Source: Haloarcula rubra (lineage in GTDB: Archaea > Halobacteriota > Halobacteria > Halobacteriales > Haloarculaceae). Taken from it: a stretch of DNA of 64,000 bases. The notes beneath the pieces were generated by a model that worked only from the letters and a program-made list of their open reading frames with translations, made no database searches and was not told the DNA's origin. The first letter of the stretch is position 1; every line of letters starts with the position of its first letter. The stretch spans positions 558,001 through 622,000 of the forward strand of contig NZ_RKLR01000001.1 in NCBI RefSeq assembly GCF_019599465.1, given 5' to 3'. Of the stretch, positions 32,912 through 40,936 are shown in pieces. The translations under genes and the position numbers were made by a program.

Positions 32912-34210
32912 ATGGAGTTCCCCACCCGCGACGACGTCGACCACCTCGTCAACGCGCAGCCGCTCCCGTCGTTCGCGCGGGTCCGGTACGAGCCGTCGAC
33001 CGAGACGGTCCCTGACCCCGCCGGCGCGGCACGGAAAGAACTCAACACGCTCGCCGTCGAGGACCTGGACGACGGTGCCACCGTCGCCGTCGCCGTCGGT
33101 AGCCGTGGCATCCACGCCATCGACGCCATCACCGAGACGGTCGTCGCCTCGCTCGCCGACCGCGGGTTCGACCCCGTCATCGTGCCCGCCATGGGGAGCC
33201 ACGGCGGGGCGACGGCCGACGGCCAGCGAGCGGTGTTGCAGTCGCTGGGTATCGACGAGGAGCGCGTGGGAGCGCCGATAGACGCCCGGATGGACACGGA
33301 GCAGGTGGGCTCGGTGACCGTCGGCGACACCGAGATGCCGGTATCCCTCTCGACCGCGGCGCTCGAGGCCGACGCCGTCCTCGTCGTCAACCGCGTCAAG
33401 GCGCACACGAACTTCTCCGGCCCGATAGAGAGCGGGCTGACGAAGATGACCGTCGTCGGACTGGGCAAACAGCGGGGCGCGAAGGCGTTCCACGCGACGG
33501 CCATCGAGGAGGGGTACGTCGAGACGCTGCGACCCGCGCTCTCGGTCGTCGAGGACGCCCTGCCGTTGCTCGGAGGCATCGCCCTCGTCGAGAACTTCGA
33601 GGAGGAGCTAGCCGCCGTCGAGGGCGTCCCAGCCGGGTCGTTCCTCGAGCGCGAACCCGACCTGCTGGAACTGGCCGACGACGAGATGCCGACCTTGCCC
33701 GTCGACGAGGTGGACCTGCTCGTCGTAGACGAACTCGGTAAGGAGATATCCGGCGCCGGGATGGACACCAACGTCATCGGGCGCTATCGCGTCCTCAACG
33801 CCCCGGACCCCGAACACCCGTCTATCAAACTCGTCTACGCTCGCGGCCTCACCGAGGCGACGAAGGGCAACGGGAACGGCATCGGACTGGCCGACCTGAC
33901 CCGCGCGGCCGCCGTCGACCAACTCGACCTGCAGAAGACGTACGCGAACGCCCTCACCAGCGGGTCGCTCGCGAAGGCGAAACTCCCGGTCGTCGCGCCC
34001 GACGACGAGTTCGCGGTGCGGACCGCGCTCTCTGCGCTCGGCGGCTACGACCCCGACACCGTCCGGGTCCTCTGGATACAGAACACCGAGGCCCTCGGCG
34101 AGTTGTACGTCTCCGAGGCCGTCGTGCCTGACCTGCCCGACGCCGCGACGGTCGTCGGCCGAGCGTCACTGACGTTCGACGACGGGACGGCCGCTTTTAC
34201 CGAACAGTAG
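32912..34210 (+). CDS. LarA-like (DUF2088) protein
   Basis: A 432-residue protein similar to the DUF2088/LarA lactate racemase family. The N-terminal half has VAVGSRGIHAIDAI and PAMGSHGGATADGQR, the latter carrying a histidine-containing loop characteristic of the family, and VNRVKAHTNFSGPIESGLTK follows. LarA enzymes use a nickel-pincer cofactor made by LarB/C/E; none of those is present here. Located just before an enoyl-CoA hydratase/isomerase gene on the same strand. It could be a racemase or epimerase of a hydroxy acid, or a cofactor-free relative; I cannot decide. Confidence 0.7.
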   Translation: MEFPTRDDVDHLVNAQPLPSFARVRYEPSTETVPDPAGAARKELNTLAVEDLDDGATVAVAVGSRGIHAIDAITETVVASLADRGFDPVIVPAMGSHGGATADGQRAVLQSLGIDEERVGAPIDARMDTEQVGSVTVGDTEMPVSLSTAALEADAVLVVNRVKAHTNFSGPIESGLTKMTVVGLGKQRGAKAFHATAIEEGYVETLRPALSVVEDALPLLGGIALVENFEEELAAVEGVPAGSFLEREPDLLELADDEMPTLPVDEVDLLVVDELGKEISGAGMDTNVIGRYRVLNAPDPEHPSIKLVYARGLTEATKGNGNGIGLADLTRAAAVDQLDLQKTYANALTSGSLAKAKLPVVAPDDEFAVRTALSALGGYDPDTVRVLWIQNTEALGELYVSEAVVPDLPDAATVVGRASLTFDDGTAAFTEQ

Positions 34211-34264
34211 CCGAGCCCACCGCCCGGGCCCAGCTATTTGTGCCGACGAAGCGAGACGGGTGAC

Positions 34265-35053
34265 ATGCGTGACTACGCGGACGTCAGCTACGCCGTGACC
34301 GACGGCATCGCGACCATCACCATCGAGCGACCCGACGTGTACAACGCCTTCACCCGGACCACCGTCCTCGAACTGAACGACGCCGCGCGGACCGCGGAGG
34401 CCGACGCGGACGTCTACGCGGTGGTGCTGACCGGCGCCGGCGACGGCTTCTGTTCGGGCGCGGACACCACCGAGATGCCCGACTGGGACGACCAGTCGCC
34501 CGAGGAGTACGGCGCCTACCTCTGGCTCATCCAGCAGTTCGTCTGGCGGCTCCGGACGATGGCGACCCCCTCTATCGCCGCCGTGAACGGCCCCGCTATC
34601 GGGGCTGGCTGTGACTTCGCACTGGCCTGTGACCTGCGCGTCGTCGGCGACGAAGGCGTCATGCGCGAGGGGTTCGTCGACGTCGGGTTGGTGCCCGGCG
34701 ACGGCGGTGCGTGGCTGTTGCCCCGTCTCGTCGGCGAGTCCAGAGCCCGCGAGTACCTCCTGACGGGTCGTGACATCACGCCAGCGGACGCCGTCAACAT
34801 CGGGCTGGCCGTCGAGCGTGCCGACGACGCACTCGCGGCGGCCGGCGACCTCGCCGCCGAGATTCGGGACAAGCCGGCGACGGCGGTCCAGCACACGAAC
34901 CGCCTCGTCGACCCTCAGCAGAGCTTCGACGAGTACTGTCGGCAAGCGGCGGAGTACCAGTGGGACTGCGTGGTCGACGACGAACACAAAGAAGCGGTGG
35001 CGGCGTTCAACGAGGGCCGCGAACCCGAGTTCGACCGCGCGTACGACGACTGA
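34265..35053 (+). CDS. enoyl-CoA hydratase/isomerase family
   Basis: A 262-residue crotonase-fold protein. The oxyanion-hole segments are FCSGADTTEM and NGPAIGAGCDFALACD, both intact. The two catalytic glutamates of enoyl-CoA hydratase are not conserved: the first is replaced by Asp (GCDFA) and the second region reads REGFVDVGLVPGDGGAWLLP, with an Asp as in PaaG/ECI-type isomerases. An isomerase or ring-opening activity is therefore more likely than simple hydration. The ATG at 34265 gives the normal N-terminus. It follows the LarA-like gene by 54 bp and faces an acyl-CoA dehydrogenase. Confidence 0.87.
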   Translation: MRDYADVSYAVTDGIATITIERPDVYNAFTRTTVLELNDAARTAEADADVYAVVLTGAGDGFCSGADTTEMPDWDDQSPEEYGAYLWLIQQFVWRLRTMATPSIAAVNGPAIGAGCDFALACDLRVVGDEGVMREGFVDVGLVPGDGGAWLLPRLVGESRAREYLLTGRDITPADAVNIGLAVERADDALAAAGDLAAEIRDKPATAVQHTNRLVDPQQSFDEYCRQAAEYQWDCVVDDEHKEAVAAFNEGREPEFDRAYDD

Positions 35054-35065
35054 GACAGAGCGCGG

Positions 35066-36205
35066 CTACCGTTCCGAGACGGTCGGGAGGCCGTCGTCTT
35101 TCAGCGCCCGCGCGACGGTGTTCAACTGCATCTCGTCGGTGCCGGCGGCGATGCGCCGGCCCCGGGCCAGCCGATAGAGGTACTCGAGCGGGTGGCCCTG
35201 CTGGTAGGCCCGCGCGCCGACTATCTGGACCGCCTCGCTGACGACGGCCTCGACCATCCGCGAGCAGTGGAGCTTCGCCGTCGACGTGCGGAGGCGGGAC
35301 GGCGGTCGGTCCTGTCCCACGGCGCCCGCAGCGGACTGGTACACCAGCGCGGCGGCCGTCTCGACCTGTCGGTACATCTCTGCGAGTTTCCACTCGATGC
35401 CCTGAAAGTCGCCGATGGGCTGGCCGAACTGCTCGCGCTCGCTCGCGTACGCCAGCGCCCGTTCCAGCGCCGCCTCGGCCCACGCCACCGTCAGGACCGA
35501 ACTACCCAGTCGCTCCCAGTTGAGCGCGACCAGCTGTTCTTTGAACGCGTCTTCGCCCCGCGTGAGGACGTGGCTCTCCGGGACGACCACGTCGTCGATG
35601 GTGAAGTGCGTCTGGGCGTAGCCGGCCATGTTCGTGTACACGGTCTCGATTTCGACGCCGGGGTCGTCGTACGGGAGGACCACCGAACCCAGCCCCTCCG
35701 GGAACCGGACCCACGTCACCGCGGCGTCGCCGAAGGGGACGCCGCCGACCCACGTCTTCTCGCCGTTGCAGACCAACTGGCTGTCCTCCTCCGTGACGGC
35801 CGTCGTCATCGACGCCACGTCGGACCCGGCCTCGGGTTCCGAGATGGCGATGGAGACGAAACTCTCGCCCGCAGTCACGTCGGGAAGGTACGCCTCCTTG
35901 ACCGCCTCGGACCCGAACAGGTCGATGGCCCGGGGCCCGACCATGCTCTGCATGTAGGTGAACCACCCCGTGTCCGGACACTCGCGACCGACCGCCTCGG
36001 TCAGGAGCATCGCGGCGACGTCGGAGCGCCCCTGTCCGCCGTATTCTTCCGATATCGACGGACAGTAGAGGTCCGCCTCGGCCAGTCGGCGGAGGTTGGC
36101 CCACGGCGGGTCGCCGTCCCACGTGTATGCGTCGTCGGCGAACTCGGCGGCGACCGACTCGGCGCGCTCGGCGAACTCGCGCTGGTCCGTGCTAAGCGTT
36201 CCCAT
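35066..36205 (-). CDS. acyl-CoA dehydrogenase, IVD-like active site
   Basis: A 379-residue flavoprotein removing hydrogens from C2-C3 of an acyl-CoA. SIAISEPEAGSDVASM is the FAD/substrate signature and SEREQFGQPIGDFQGIEWKLAEM the second one. At the C-terminal site where most family members have the catalytic Glu (pattern YEGT) this one reads RIAAGTDEMQ, but Glu231 in LNWERLG sits where isovaleryl-CoA-type enzymes place their base. It probably acts on branched or long chains. A CATTTATC element 25-30 bases upstream of the ATG indicates a leaderless mRNA. Confidence 0.9.
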   Translation of the reverse strand: MGTLSTDQREFAERAESVAAEFADDAYTWDGDPPWANLRRLAEADLYCPSISEEYGGQGRSDVAAMLLTEAVGRECPDTGWFTYMQSMVGPRAIDLFGSEAVKEAYLPDVTAGESFVSIAISEPEAGSDVASMTTAVTEEDSQLVCNGEKTWVGGVPFGDAAVTWVRFPEGLGSVVLPYDDPGVEIETVYTNMAGYAQTHFTIDDVVVPESHVLTRGEDAFKEQLVALNWERLGSSVLTVAWAEAALERALAYASEREQFGQPIGDFQGIEWKLAEMYRQVETAAALVYQSAAGAVGQDRPPSRLRTSTAKLHCSRMVEAVVSEAVQIVGARAYQQGHPLEYLYRLARGRRIAAGTDEMQLNTVARALKDDGLPTVSER

Positions 36206-36521
36206 CGTACGACCTTCAGACGGCGGCGAGATAAATGTCGTCCCGGGACGCAGGCCGGCGAAAGTCGTACACCGAGAGACAGTACACACGCGTGTAACTC
36301 TCAGATGCGGGCGAGGCGACGACCGGTCGGACCCCGTGCGGCCGCTGACGGCCAACGACGTGATTGAGGCGGTGGACCGTTCGTGACGGGGAATACACAG
36401 GCTCCGGCCGTCGGCACAGCGCGTGGGAACGGTCTGCCCGGTAGGTGGAGACGGCTCTCTGCAGGCGGACGTTGCATACCCATGCAACAGACAGGCGTCG
36501 GTGCCGCACGGAGTGGCCGAC
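36206..36521. promoter_or_regulatory. 316-bp divergent spacer with a GTTGCAT dyad
   Basis: Contains the acyl-CoA dehydrogenase TATA box (about 36229-36236) and, on the other side, the perfect inverted repeat GTTGCAT-ACCC-ATGCAAC at 36471-36488, ending 33 bases before the GTG start of the zinc-ribbon gene. The dyad lies where an operator overlapping or next to a promoter would be. Nothing else is recognised. Confidence 0.5.
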
Positions 36522-36833
36522 GTGACAGACGCTCAGACGGCGACCGAAATCGAATCGGGCGAGACGGTGTACGACGAGGACGGGCAGATAGTCGGCACTG
36601 TCTGCGAATCGACCGCGGATGGATTCGCCGTCGACACGATCGACGGGGTACACACGGCCGAAGAGTCGTTCGACGCCGACGAGGAACTCCCCGGACAGGA
36701 GTTCGGCGAGGGTTACCTGATGTGGCGGTGTGAGGAGTGTGGCGAGATGGGCGAACTGGACGACGGGCTACCGGGGCGGTGTCCCGCCTGTGCGGCGTCG
36801 AGCGAACACGTCGTCAAAGCGCTCGAAGACTGA
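36522..36833 (+). CDS. small PRC-barrel-like protein with C-terminal zinc ribbon
   Basis: A 103-residue acidic protein. The first half (ETVYDEDGQIVGTVCESTADG) resembles a PRC-barrel strand pattern; the second half carries CEEC and CPAC, spaced as in rubredoxin-like zinc ribbons. It resembles the haloarchaeal DUF7130 rubredoxin-like family. The start is GTG at 36522; upstream in-frame sequence looks non-coding. A hairpin followed by T residues lies 60 bp after the stop. Function unknown. Confidence 0.7.
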   Translation: MTDAQTATEIESGETVYDEDGQIVGTVCESTADGFAVDTIDGVHTAEESFDADEELPGQEFGEGYLMWRCEECGEMGELDDGLPGRCPACAASSEHVVKALED

Positions 36834-36893
36834 CCGACGGCGCGTCGACCGTCGACCCGGCCGTCGTCGGCGTGACTGCCCGACGGCCCGCTA

Positions 36894-36921
36894 GCTTGCC
36901 TGTGCAAGCACCCGGATTTTT
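36894..36921 (+). terminator. hairpin plus T-run after the zinc-ribbon gene
   Basis: GCTTGC (36894-36899) and GCAAGC (36904-36909) form a six-base stem with a four-base loop, and a run of five T follows at 36917-36921. This is a reasonable intrinsic-type terminator for the preceding gene, although archaeal termination mainly depends on the T-run. Confidence 0.5.
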
Positions 36922-36945
36922 CCTCGGCAGCGGCAACCGGCGGGC

Positions 36946-37695
36946 ATGAACGTCCGTCCTGCGACCGACAGCGACAGCGAAGACATCGAGACGACCGCTC
37001 GGCGGTCGTTCCGGGCCTCGTACGCGCTCAGCCCACAGGAGATAACGGCGATTGTCGACGCCGAGTTCGTACCCGAGGAACTCACGGCACGCATCGACGG
37101 GAGCGACGAGCGCCTGTTCGTCGCGACCGACGCCGGGACCGCTCGGGACGACGTCGACGCGGCCGGGGTCGCCGAACTCGACGCCGACGGGACGCTCCGG
37201 TGGTTGCACGTTCACCCGGACGCCCGGAGACAGGGCGTCGGGACGGCGCTGGTCGAACGCGTCCGAGACGAGCAGCCGACACAGTCGCCCCGATTCACCG
37301 CTCGGGTCCTCGAGAGCGCGAACGAGGCCGAACAGTTCCTCGACCAGTTCGGTCTCTCCCGCGTCGAGAGCCAGACGGAGGAACTGGGCGGCGAGCGGTT
37401 CGACGTGGCGACCTTCGCGCCCGAGGGAGGGACACAGGACGCCGCCGAACCGAGCGTCAGCGTCGGGGACGAGGTGGTCGTCGACGGCGACCCGGTGCCG
37501 GTCAGGCACGAGGCCGAACGGGCCGGGACACAGGCGCCGTTCTATCCGCTCGGCGGCGCGGACGAGACGCCAGTCGGGTTCGTCTGTTCGCAGTGTGGCT
37601 CGACCGACGTGACCGGCGACGGCCTCGACCGGCTGGAGTGCGACGACTGCGGGAACACCCACCGGCCGGACGACTGGGACCCGGCGTATCTGTAG
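36946..37695 (+). CDS. GNAT acetyltransferase fused to a zinc ribbon
   Basis: A 249-residue protein with a GNAT domain (about residues 1-165; acetyl-CoA motif LHVHPDARRQGVGTALVERV) and a separate C-terminal zinc ribbon with CSQCGS and CDDCGN near residues 212-235. The ribbon may bind a protein or nucleic-acid partner and direct the acetylation. The adjacent upstream gene also ends in a zinc ribbon. Substrate unknown. Confidence 0.8.
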   Translation: MNVRPATDSDSEDIETTARRSFRASYALSPQEITAIVDAEFVPEELTARIDGSDERLFVATDAGTARDDVDAAGVAELDADGTLRWLHVHPDARRQGVGTALVERVRDEQPTQSPRFTARVLESANEAEQFLDQFGLSRVESQTEELGGERFDVATFAPEGGTQDAAEPSVSVGDEVVVDGDPVPVRHEAERAGTQAPFYPLGGADETPVGFVCSQCGSTDVTGDGLDRLECDDCGNTHRPDDWDPAYL

Positions 37696-37737
37696 CGGAC
37701 CGGTGTGCGACGGCCTCGGTCGGACAGACCGACGCTA
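37693..37737. terminator. nested inverted repeat between convergent stops
   Basis: The two TAG stop codons begin the arms TAGCG (37693-37697) and CGCTA (37733-37737); inside lies TCGGTC (37716-37721) with GACCGA (37727-37732). Probably a shared terminator for the GNAT and AI-2E-type genes. Confidence 0.4.
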
Positions 37738-38976
37738 TCCTGTCGACGGATCACCGTCGGTCGTCCCCCCATCCGAAACCGCGGTGCCGTCGCTATCGGA
37801 CTGTGGCGCCGTGGCGTCGGGGACGTCGTCCCGCTCGTCCTGTGGGTCCGTTCCGGAGTCGGTGTCGAGAGAGACGGACGGCAGCGGCCGCTCCCCGTCG
37901 AGCAGTTCCGGCAGGACCAGCCGTACCGCTTCGAGGGCGAGGACGAACACGATGGGCAGGAGGAAGAACCCGTACCAGCCGAACACGACGGGACCGACCA
38001 GATAGGCGAACAGGAGGGCGAGCATGTCCAGCCGACGACTCGAGACGTACGGCTGGACGAGTGCCTGCGGAAGCAAGTCGAGGACGAGGACGTACACGAG
38101 GGCGACGGCGCCGACGAACGGCAGTTCGCCGGGGCCGGTGAGGGCCTGCACCGCAAGGCTCGCGACGACCGGCACGTAGACGAGTTTGCCGACGACGACC
38201 GGGACGAGGCTCGCCGCCCCGGTCAGGAGGCCGAGCGTCAGGACCATCGGCACCGCCAGCCCGTCGGGCGCGAGGAGGTTCGTCGTCCAGTAGGTGGCCA
38301 CCGCGACGACGGCCATGATGACGGCAAAGAGGAAGTTGCCGAAGAACACCGATTCGAGGTCCTCGTCGACGGCCGCGGCGTAGGCGTACGCCGTCGTCTC
38401 CACCCCGCCGACGAGTTCGACGAAGGCGTCCCGGAGCCCCGCGTCCCGCGAGAGCAGGGCGTAGGAGAGAGTCACTGCGAGCGCGAGCGTCATCACCGTC
38501 CCGAACACGCCCTGTATCGCCCCCAGCAGGACGTCGCCGTTCGACAGGAGCGCCCCGTTCTGTCCGCCGAGGACCGACAGCGGGTCGGTGACCAGCGTCC
38601 GCAGTTGGGTTCGCTGGGCCGCGGAGAGCGCCTCGACCGTCTCCAGCGTCCCGGCGAGTCGGCCGACGCCGGGGCCGTTCAGCAGGCGCTGGAGCCGTCG
38701 CAGGGTCTGGGCGACCAGCGAGACCAGCACCAGCAACGTCGGGACGAGGACGACCAGCACCGTGACCGTCGCCGCGACCCGGTCACTGTCGACGACGGCC
38801 CCGATACGGTCGCATATCGGCCGCGTCGCGTAGTAGCCGAACACCCCGAGGACCAGCATCGCGGTGACGTGTGTGGCAGCGAACGCGAGGACGCCGGCGA
38901 GGCCGACGACGAGGAGCCACCAGCCGAGACGGCTCTGGCTCGTCGGGCTACCGTGGGGTCTGTCGGTGTCGTGCAT
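37735..38976 (-). CDS. AI-2E family transporter
   Basis: A 413-residue membrane protein of the AI-2E exporter (UPF0118/PerM) family, with about eight transmembrane segments, the usual layout of two helices, a soluble stretch (about residues 75-140), and a cluster of C-terminal helices. PYVSSRRLDMLALLFAYLVG near the end matches the family. The tail of about 45 residues is hydrophilic and acidic. The ATG at 38976 is chosen because upstream sequence is arginine/cysteine-rich and non-coding. Archaeal members may export small metabolites or ions; substrate unknown. Confidence 0.88.
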   Translation of the reverse strand: MHDTDRPHGSPTSQSRLGWWLLVVGLAGVLAFAATHVTAMLVLGVFGYYATRPICDRIGAVVDSDRVAATVTVLVVLVPTLLVLVSLVAQTLRRLQRLLNGPGVGRLAGTLETVEALSAAQRTQLRTLVTDPLSVLGGQNGALLSNGDVLLGAIQGVFGTVMTLALAVTLSYALLSRDAGLRDAFVELVGGVETTAYAYAAAVDEDLESVFFGNFLFAVIMAVVAVATYWTTNLLAPDGLAVPMVLTLGLLTGAASLVPVVVGKLVYVPVVASLAVQALTGPGELPFVGAVALVYVLVLDLLPQALVQPYVSSRRLDMLALLFAYLVGPVVFGWYGFFLLPIVFVLALEAVRLVLPELLDGERPLPSVSLDTDSGTDPQDERDDVPDATAPQSDSDGTAVSDGGTTDGDPSTG

Positions 38977-39255
38977 GTGTGAGTCTCTGGGCGTCGCCGG
39001 AGTGCGCTGGCGTCGTCCGACCGCCGCTGTCGGCGTCGCCCGGGTCACCCGGCAGTCCGTGGTCGTCCGTTCGGCCCGCCGCGCCCACAGCGTTGTGCAG
39101 GCACACGAAAGCATTGCGGCGGGCGAGGCCGTTCGGTGGCCCGCGAGCGACCGGCTGAAGGGGTGGGCTTAGGTTGGAGGCGTCCCTCAGGTGCACCCAA
39201 CAGTGAGCCGAGCACAGCGCGCCGTGGCCGCGGCGGCCCCGACGGACCGGCGACG

Positions 39256-39786
39256 ATGATTCAGATTCGCCACGCGCTCGACTCCGACGCCGAGGGCATC
39301 CGCAGAGTCGCCCGTCGCGCGTGGCACGACGCCTACGACGCCCTCGACCCCGACGTCATCGACGCGACCATCGAGGAGTGGTACGCCGGGCCGGTCGGCA
39401 GCGCACTCCACGGCTGGGCCGAGGACATCCCGGTCAGCGACCTCGACGTCGAAGCGACGATGCTCGTCGCCCGCGACGACGAACAGGTCGTCGGGTTCGC
39501 ACAGGGAGTCGCTTACGGGCCGGTCGGTACCGTCCTCCGGCTGTACGTCGACCCCACGCGGCACCGAAAGCGGGTCGGCACGCGGCTCTACGAGCGCCTG
39601 CGAGAGATTTTCGCCGAGCAAGGCGTCGAGCGCGTCCGCGCGCTGGACCTGGCCGACAACGACGCCAGTCGGGAGTTCTTCCGGAAACTGGGCTTCGAGC
39701 AGACGGCGACCCGGACCGTCACCATCGGTGGCGACCCGTACGACGAGGCCGTCTACACGCGCGAGTTAGACGAGACGGCCGAGTGA
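39256..39786 (+). CDS. GNAT acetyltransferase
   Basis: A 176-residue GNAT protein with LRLYVDPTRHRKRVGTRLYE as the acetyl-CoA loop and SREFFRKLGFEQTATR at the C-terminus. The ATG at 39256 gives a standard start (MIQIRHALDSDAEGIRRVAR). A hairpin, ACTGG-GCTAG-CCAGT at 39786-39800, follows the stop directly. Substrate unknown. Confidence 0.87.
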   Translation: MIQIRHALDSDAEGIRRVARRAWHDAYDALDPDVIDATIEEWYAGPVGSALHGWAEDIPVSDLDVEATMLVARDDEQVVGFAQGVAYGPVGTVLRLYVDPTRHRKRVGTRLYERLREIFAEQGVERVRALDLADNDASREFFRKLGFEQTATRTVTIGGDPYDEAVYTRELDETAE

Positions 39787-39800
39787 CTGGGCTAGCCAGT
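39786..39800 (+). terminator. short hairpin after a GNAT gene
   Basis: ACTGG and CCAGT flank GCTAG, starting at the last base of the stop codon. The stem is only five bases, so this is a weak call. Confidence 0.3.
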
Positions 39801-39834
39801 GTCCTGAAAAACCGACGGGAGGGCCCGACTGCGG

Positions 39835-39960
39835 CTATCCCGGTGTGGGGGCGCCGGGCCCCGTCGGTGACTCGTCCTCGTCCGGGTCGCCGCGATTGAG
39901 AATCGCGTCCCGGACGCGTTCGAACGCCGACCTGTCCGTCCGGGTGATGCGGGGAGGCAT
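39835..39960 (-). CDS. possible 41-aa protein
   Basis: An ORF of 41 codons, opening MPPRITRTDRSAFERVRDAI and ending in an acidic, proline-rich tail. The middle forms an amphipathic helix, and third positions are nearly all G or C. It lies in a 385-bp gap between an acetyltransferase and a methyltransferase gene. The length leaves real doubt, and no family is recognised. Confidence 0.35.
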   Translation of the reverse strand: MPPRITRTDRSAFERVRDAILNRGDPDEDESPTGPGAPTPG

Positions 39961-40171
39961 ACCGCACGTGAGTGTTAGTTGTTGACACACTTCGGTCTGG
40001 CGGCTAGGGCACCGACCCGAGACAGTCGCGACGGCCCCGCCGCCCCAGCGCTCCGGTCGGCCGATAGTCGGCGCGTCGAGGCGTCTGGACCGAGTGGCAT
40101 GGTCGAGGACCGTCCACGATGGCCGAGGAGACGACCCACACCCACATCACCCGGCCCCCCGTACGGCCACC

Positions 40172-40777
40172 ATGCCCACCTGGGACGAACGGTTCCGCCG
40201 CGGCGAGTATCCGACCGACCCCGACCCGCACCCAGTACTCGAGCGCTACCTGCCCACGTTCCCCGACGGCCGGGCGCTGGACGTGGCCACCGGCACCGGC
40301 CGGAACGCGGTCCGACTGGCCGAGGCGGGGTACCACGTCGACGCCGTCGACCAGTCCCGCGAGGGGCTGACGATTACGAGGCGGAACGCACGCGCGGCCG
40401 GTGTCGCCGACCGCGTCTCGCCCATCCAAGCGGACATCCCGACGTACACGTTCCCCGAGGCGACCTACGCCGTCGTGACCGTCAGCTTCTACCGCGTCGT
40501 GGACCGCCTGCCCGACGTCGTCGATTCGCTGGTCGAGGGCGGCTGTCTGTTCGTCCAGCACCACCTGCGGACGACCGACGACGTCGACGGCGGTCCGAGT
40601 ACCGACCGCTACCGGTTCGCGGCCAACGAACTGCTCCGGGCGGGACTCGGACTGACCGTGTTGCACTACGACGAACGGACCAACAGCGACGGCGGAACGC
40701 GAACGGCGACGGCCCAACTGGTCGCACGGAACTCCACCGGGCAGCGTCAGTCGTATCCGGACATCGGGCCGAGGTGA
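40172..40777 (+). CDS. class I SAM-dependent methyltransferase
   Basis: A 201-residue methyltransferase resembling the TehB/UbiE type. PTWDERFRRGEYPTDPDP is the common N-terminus of the family, ALDVATGTGRNAVRLAEAGY the SAM-binding motif I and VDAVDQSREGL motif II. The ATG at 40172 is chosen on this basis. The C-terminal end (NSTGQRQSYPDIGPR) seems unrelated to the fold and its stop codon lies within the IS605-like right-end sequence, so the gene may have been trimmed by an insertion. Confidence 0.83.
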   Translation: MPTWDERFRRGEYPTDPDPHPVLERYLPTFPDGRALDVATGTGRNAVRLAEAGYHVDAVDQSREGLTITRRNARAAGVADRVSPIQADIPTYTFPEATYAVVTVSFYRVVDRLPDVVDSLVEGGCLFVQHHLRTTDDVDGGPSTDRYRFAANELLRAGLGLTVLHYDERTNSDGGTRTATAQLVARNSTGQRQSYPDIGPR

Positions 40778-40820
40778 CATCCTCCCCGCCGTAAACGGCG
40801 GTATTCTCTCCTCGCAGAAA
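40771..40820. mobile_element. IS200/IS605-like right-end hairpin, solitary relic
   Basis: The sequence around GACATCCTCCCCGCC at 40776-40790, with the perfect hairpin CCGCCG-TAAA-CGGCGG at 40786-40801, closely resembles the right end that follows tnpB genes in haloarchaeal IS200/IS605 elements. No tnpA or tnpB is present within the window. In intact elements this end also forms the 3' part of the guide RNA used by TnpB. The resemblance is from memory of the family, not a search. Confidence 0.5.
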
Positions 40821-40887
40821 GACAGTGGGGGATTGTCGGGCGTCTGCACGCCGGACGCCGTGTGCCGAAGTTGCAACTGAGTCCGTA

Positions 40888-40910
40888 GTTAATGTTAACT
40901 TGATTATACT
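40888..40910 (+). promoter_or_regulatory. FBP aldolase/phosphatase promoter with dyad
   Basis: ATTATACT at 40903-40910 is a clear TATA element about 30 bases before the ATG at 40937. Just upstream, GTTAA-TG-TTAAC (40888-40899) is an inverted repeat in the position of the B recognition element, where an activator or repressor could act. Confidence 0.5.
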
Positions 40911-40936
40911 TTTGTGCGTCACGGCCGTGGTTTCGG

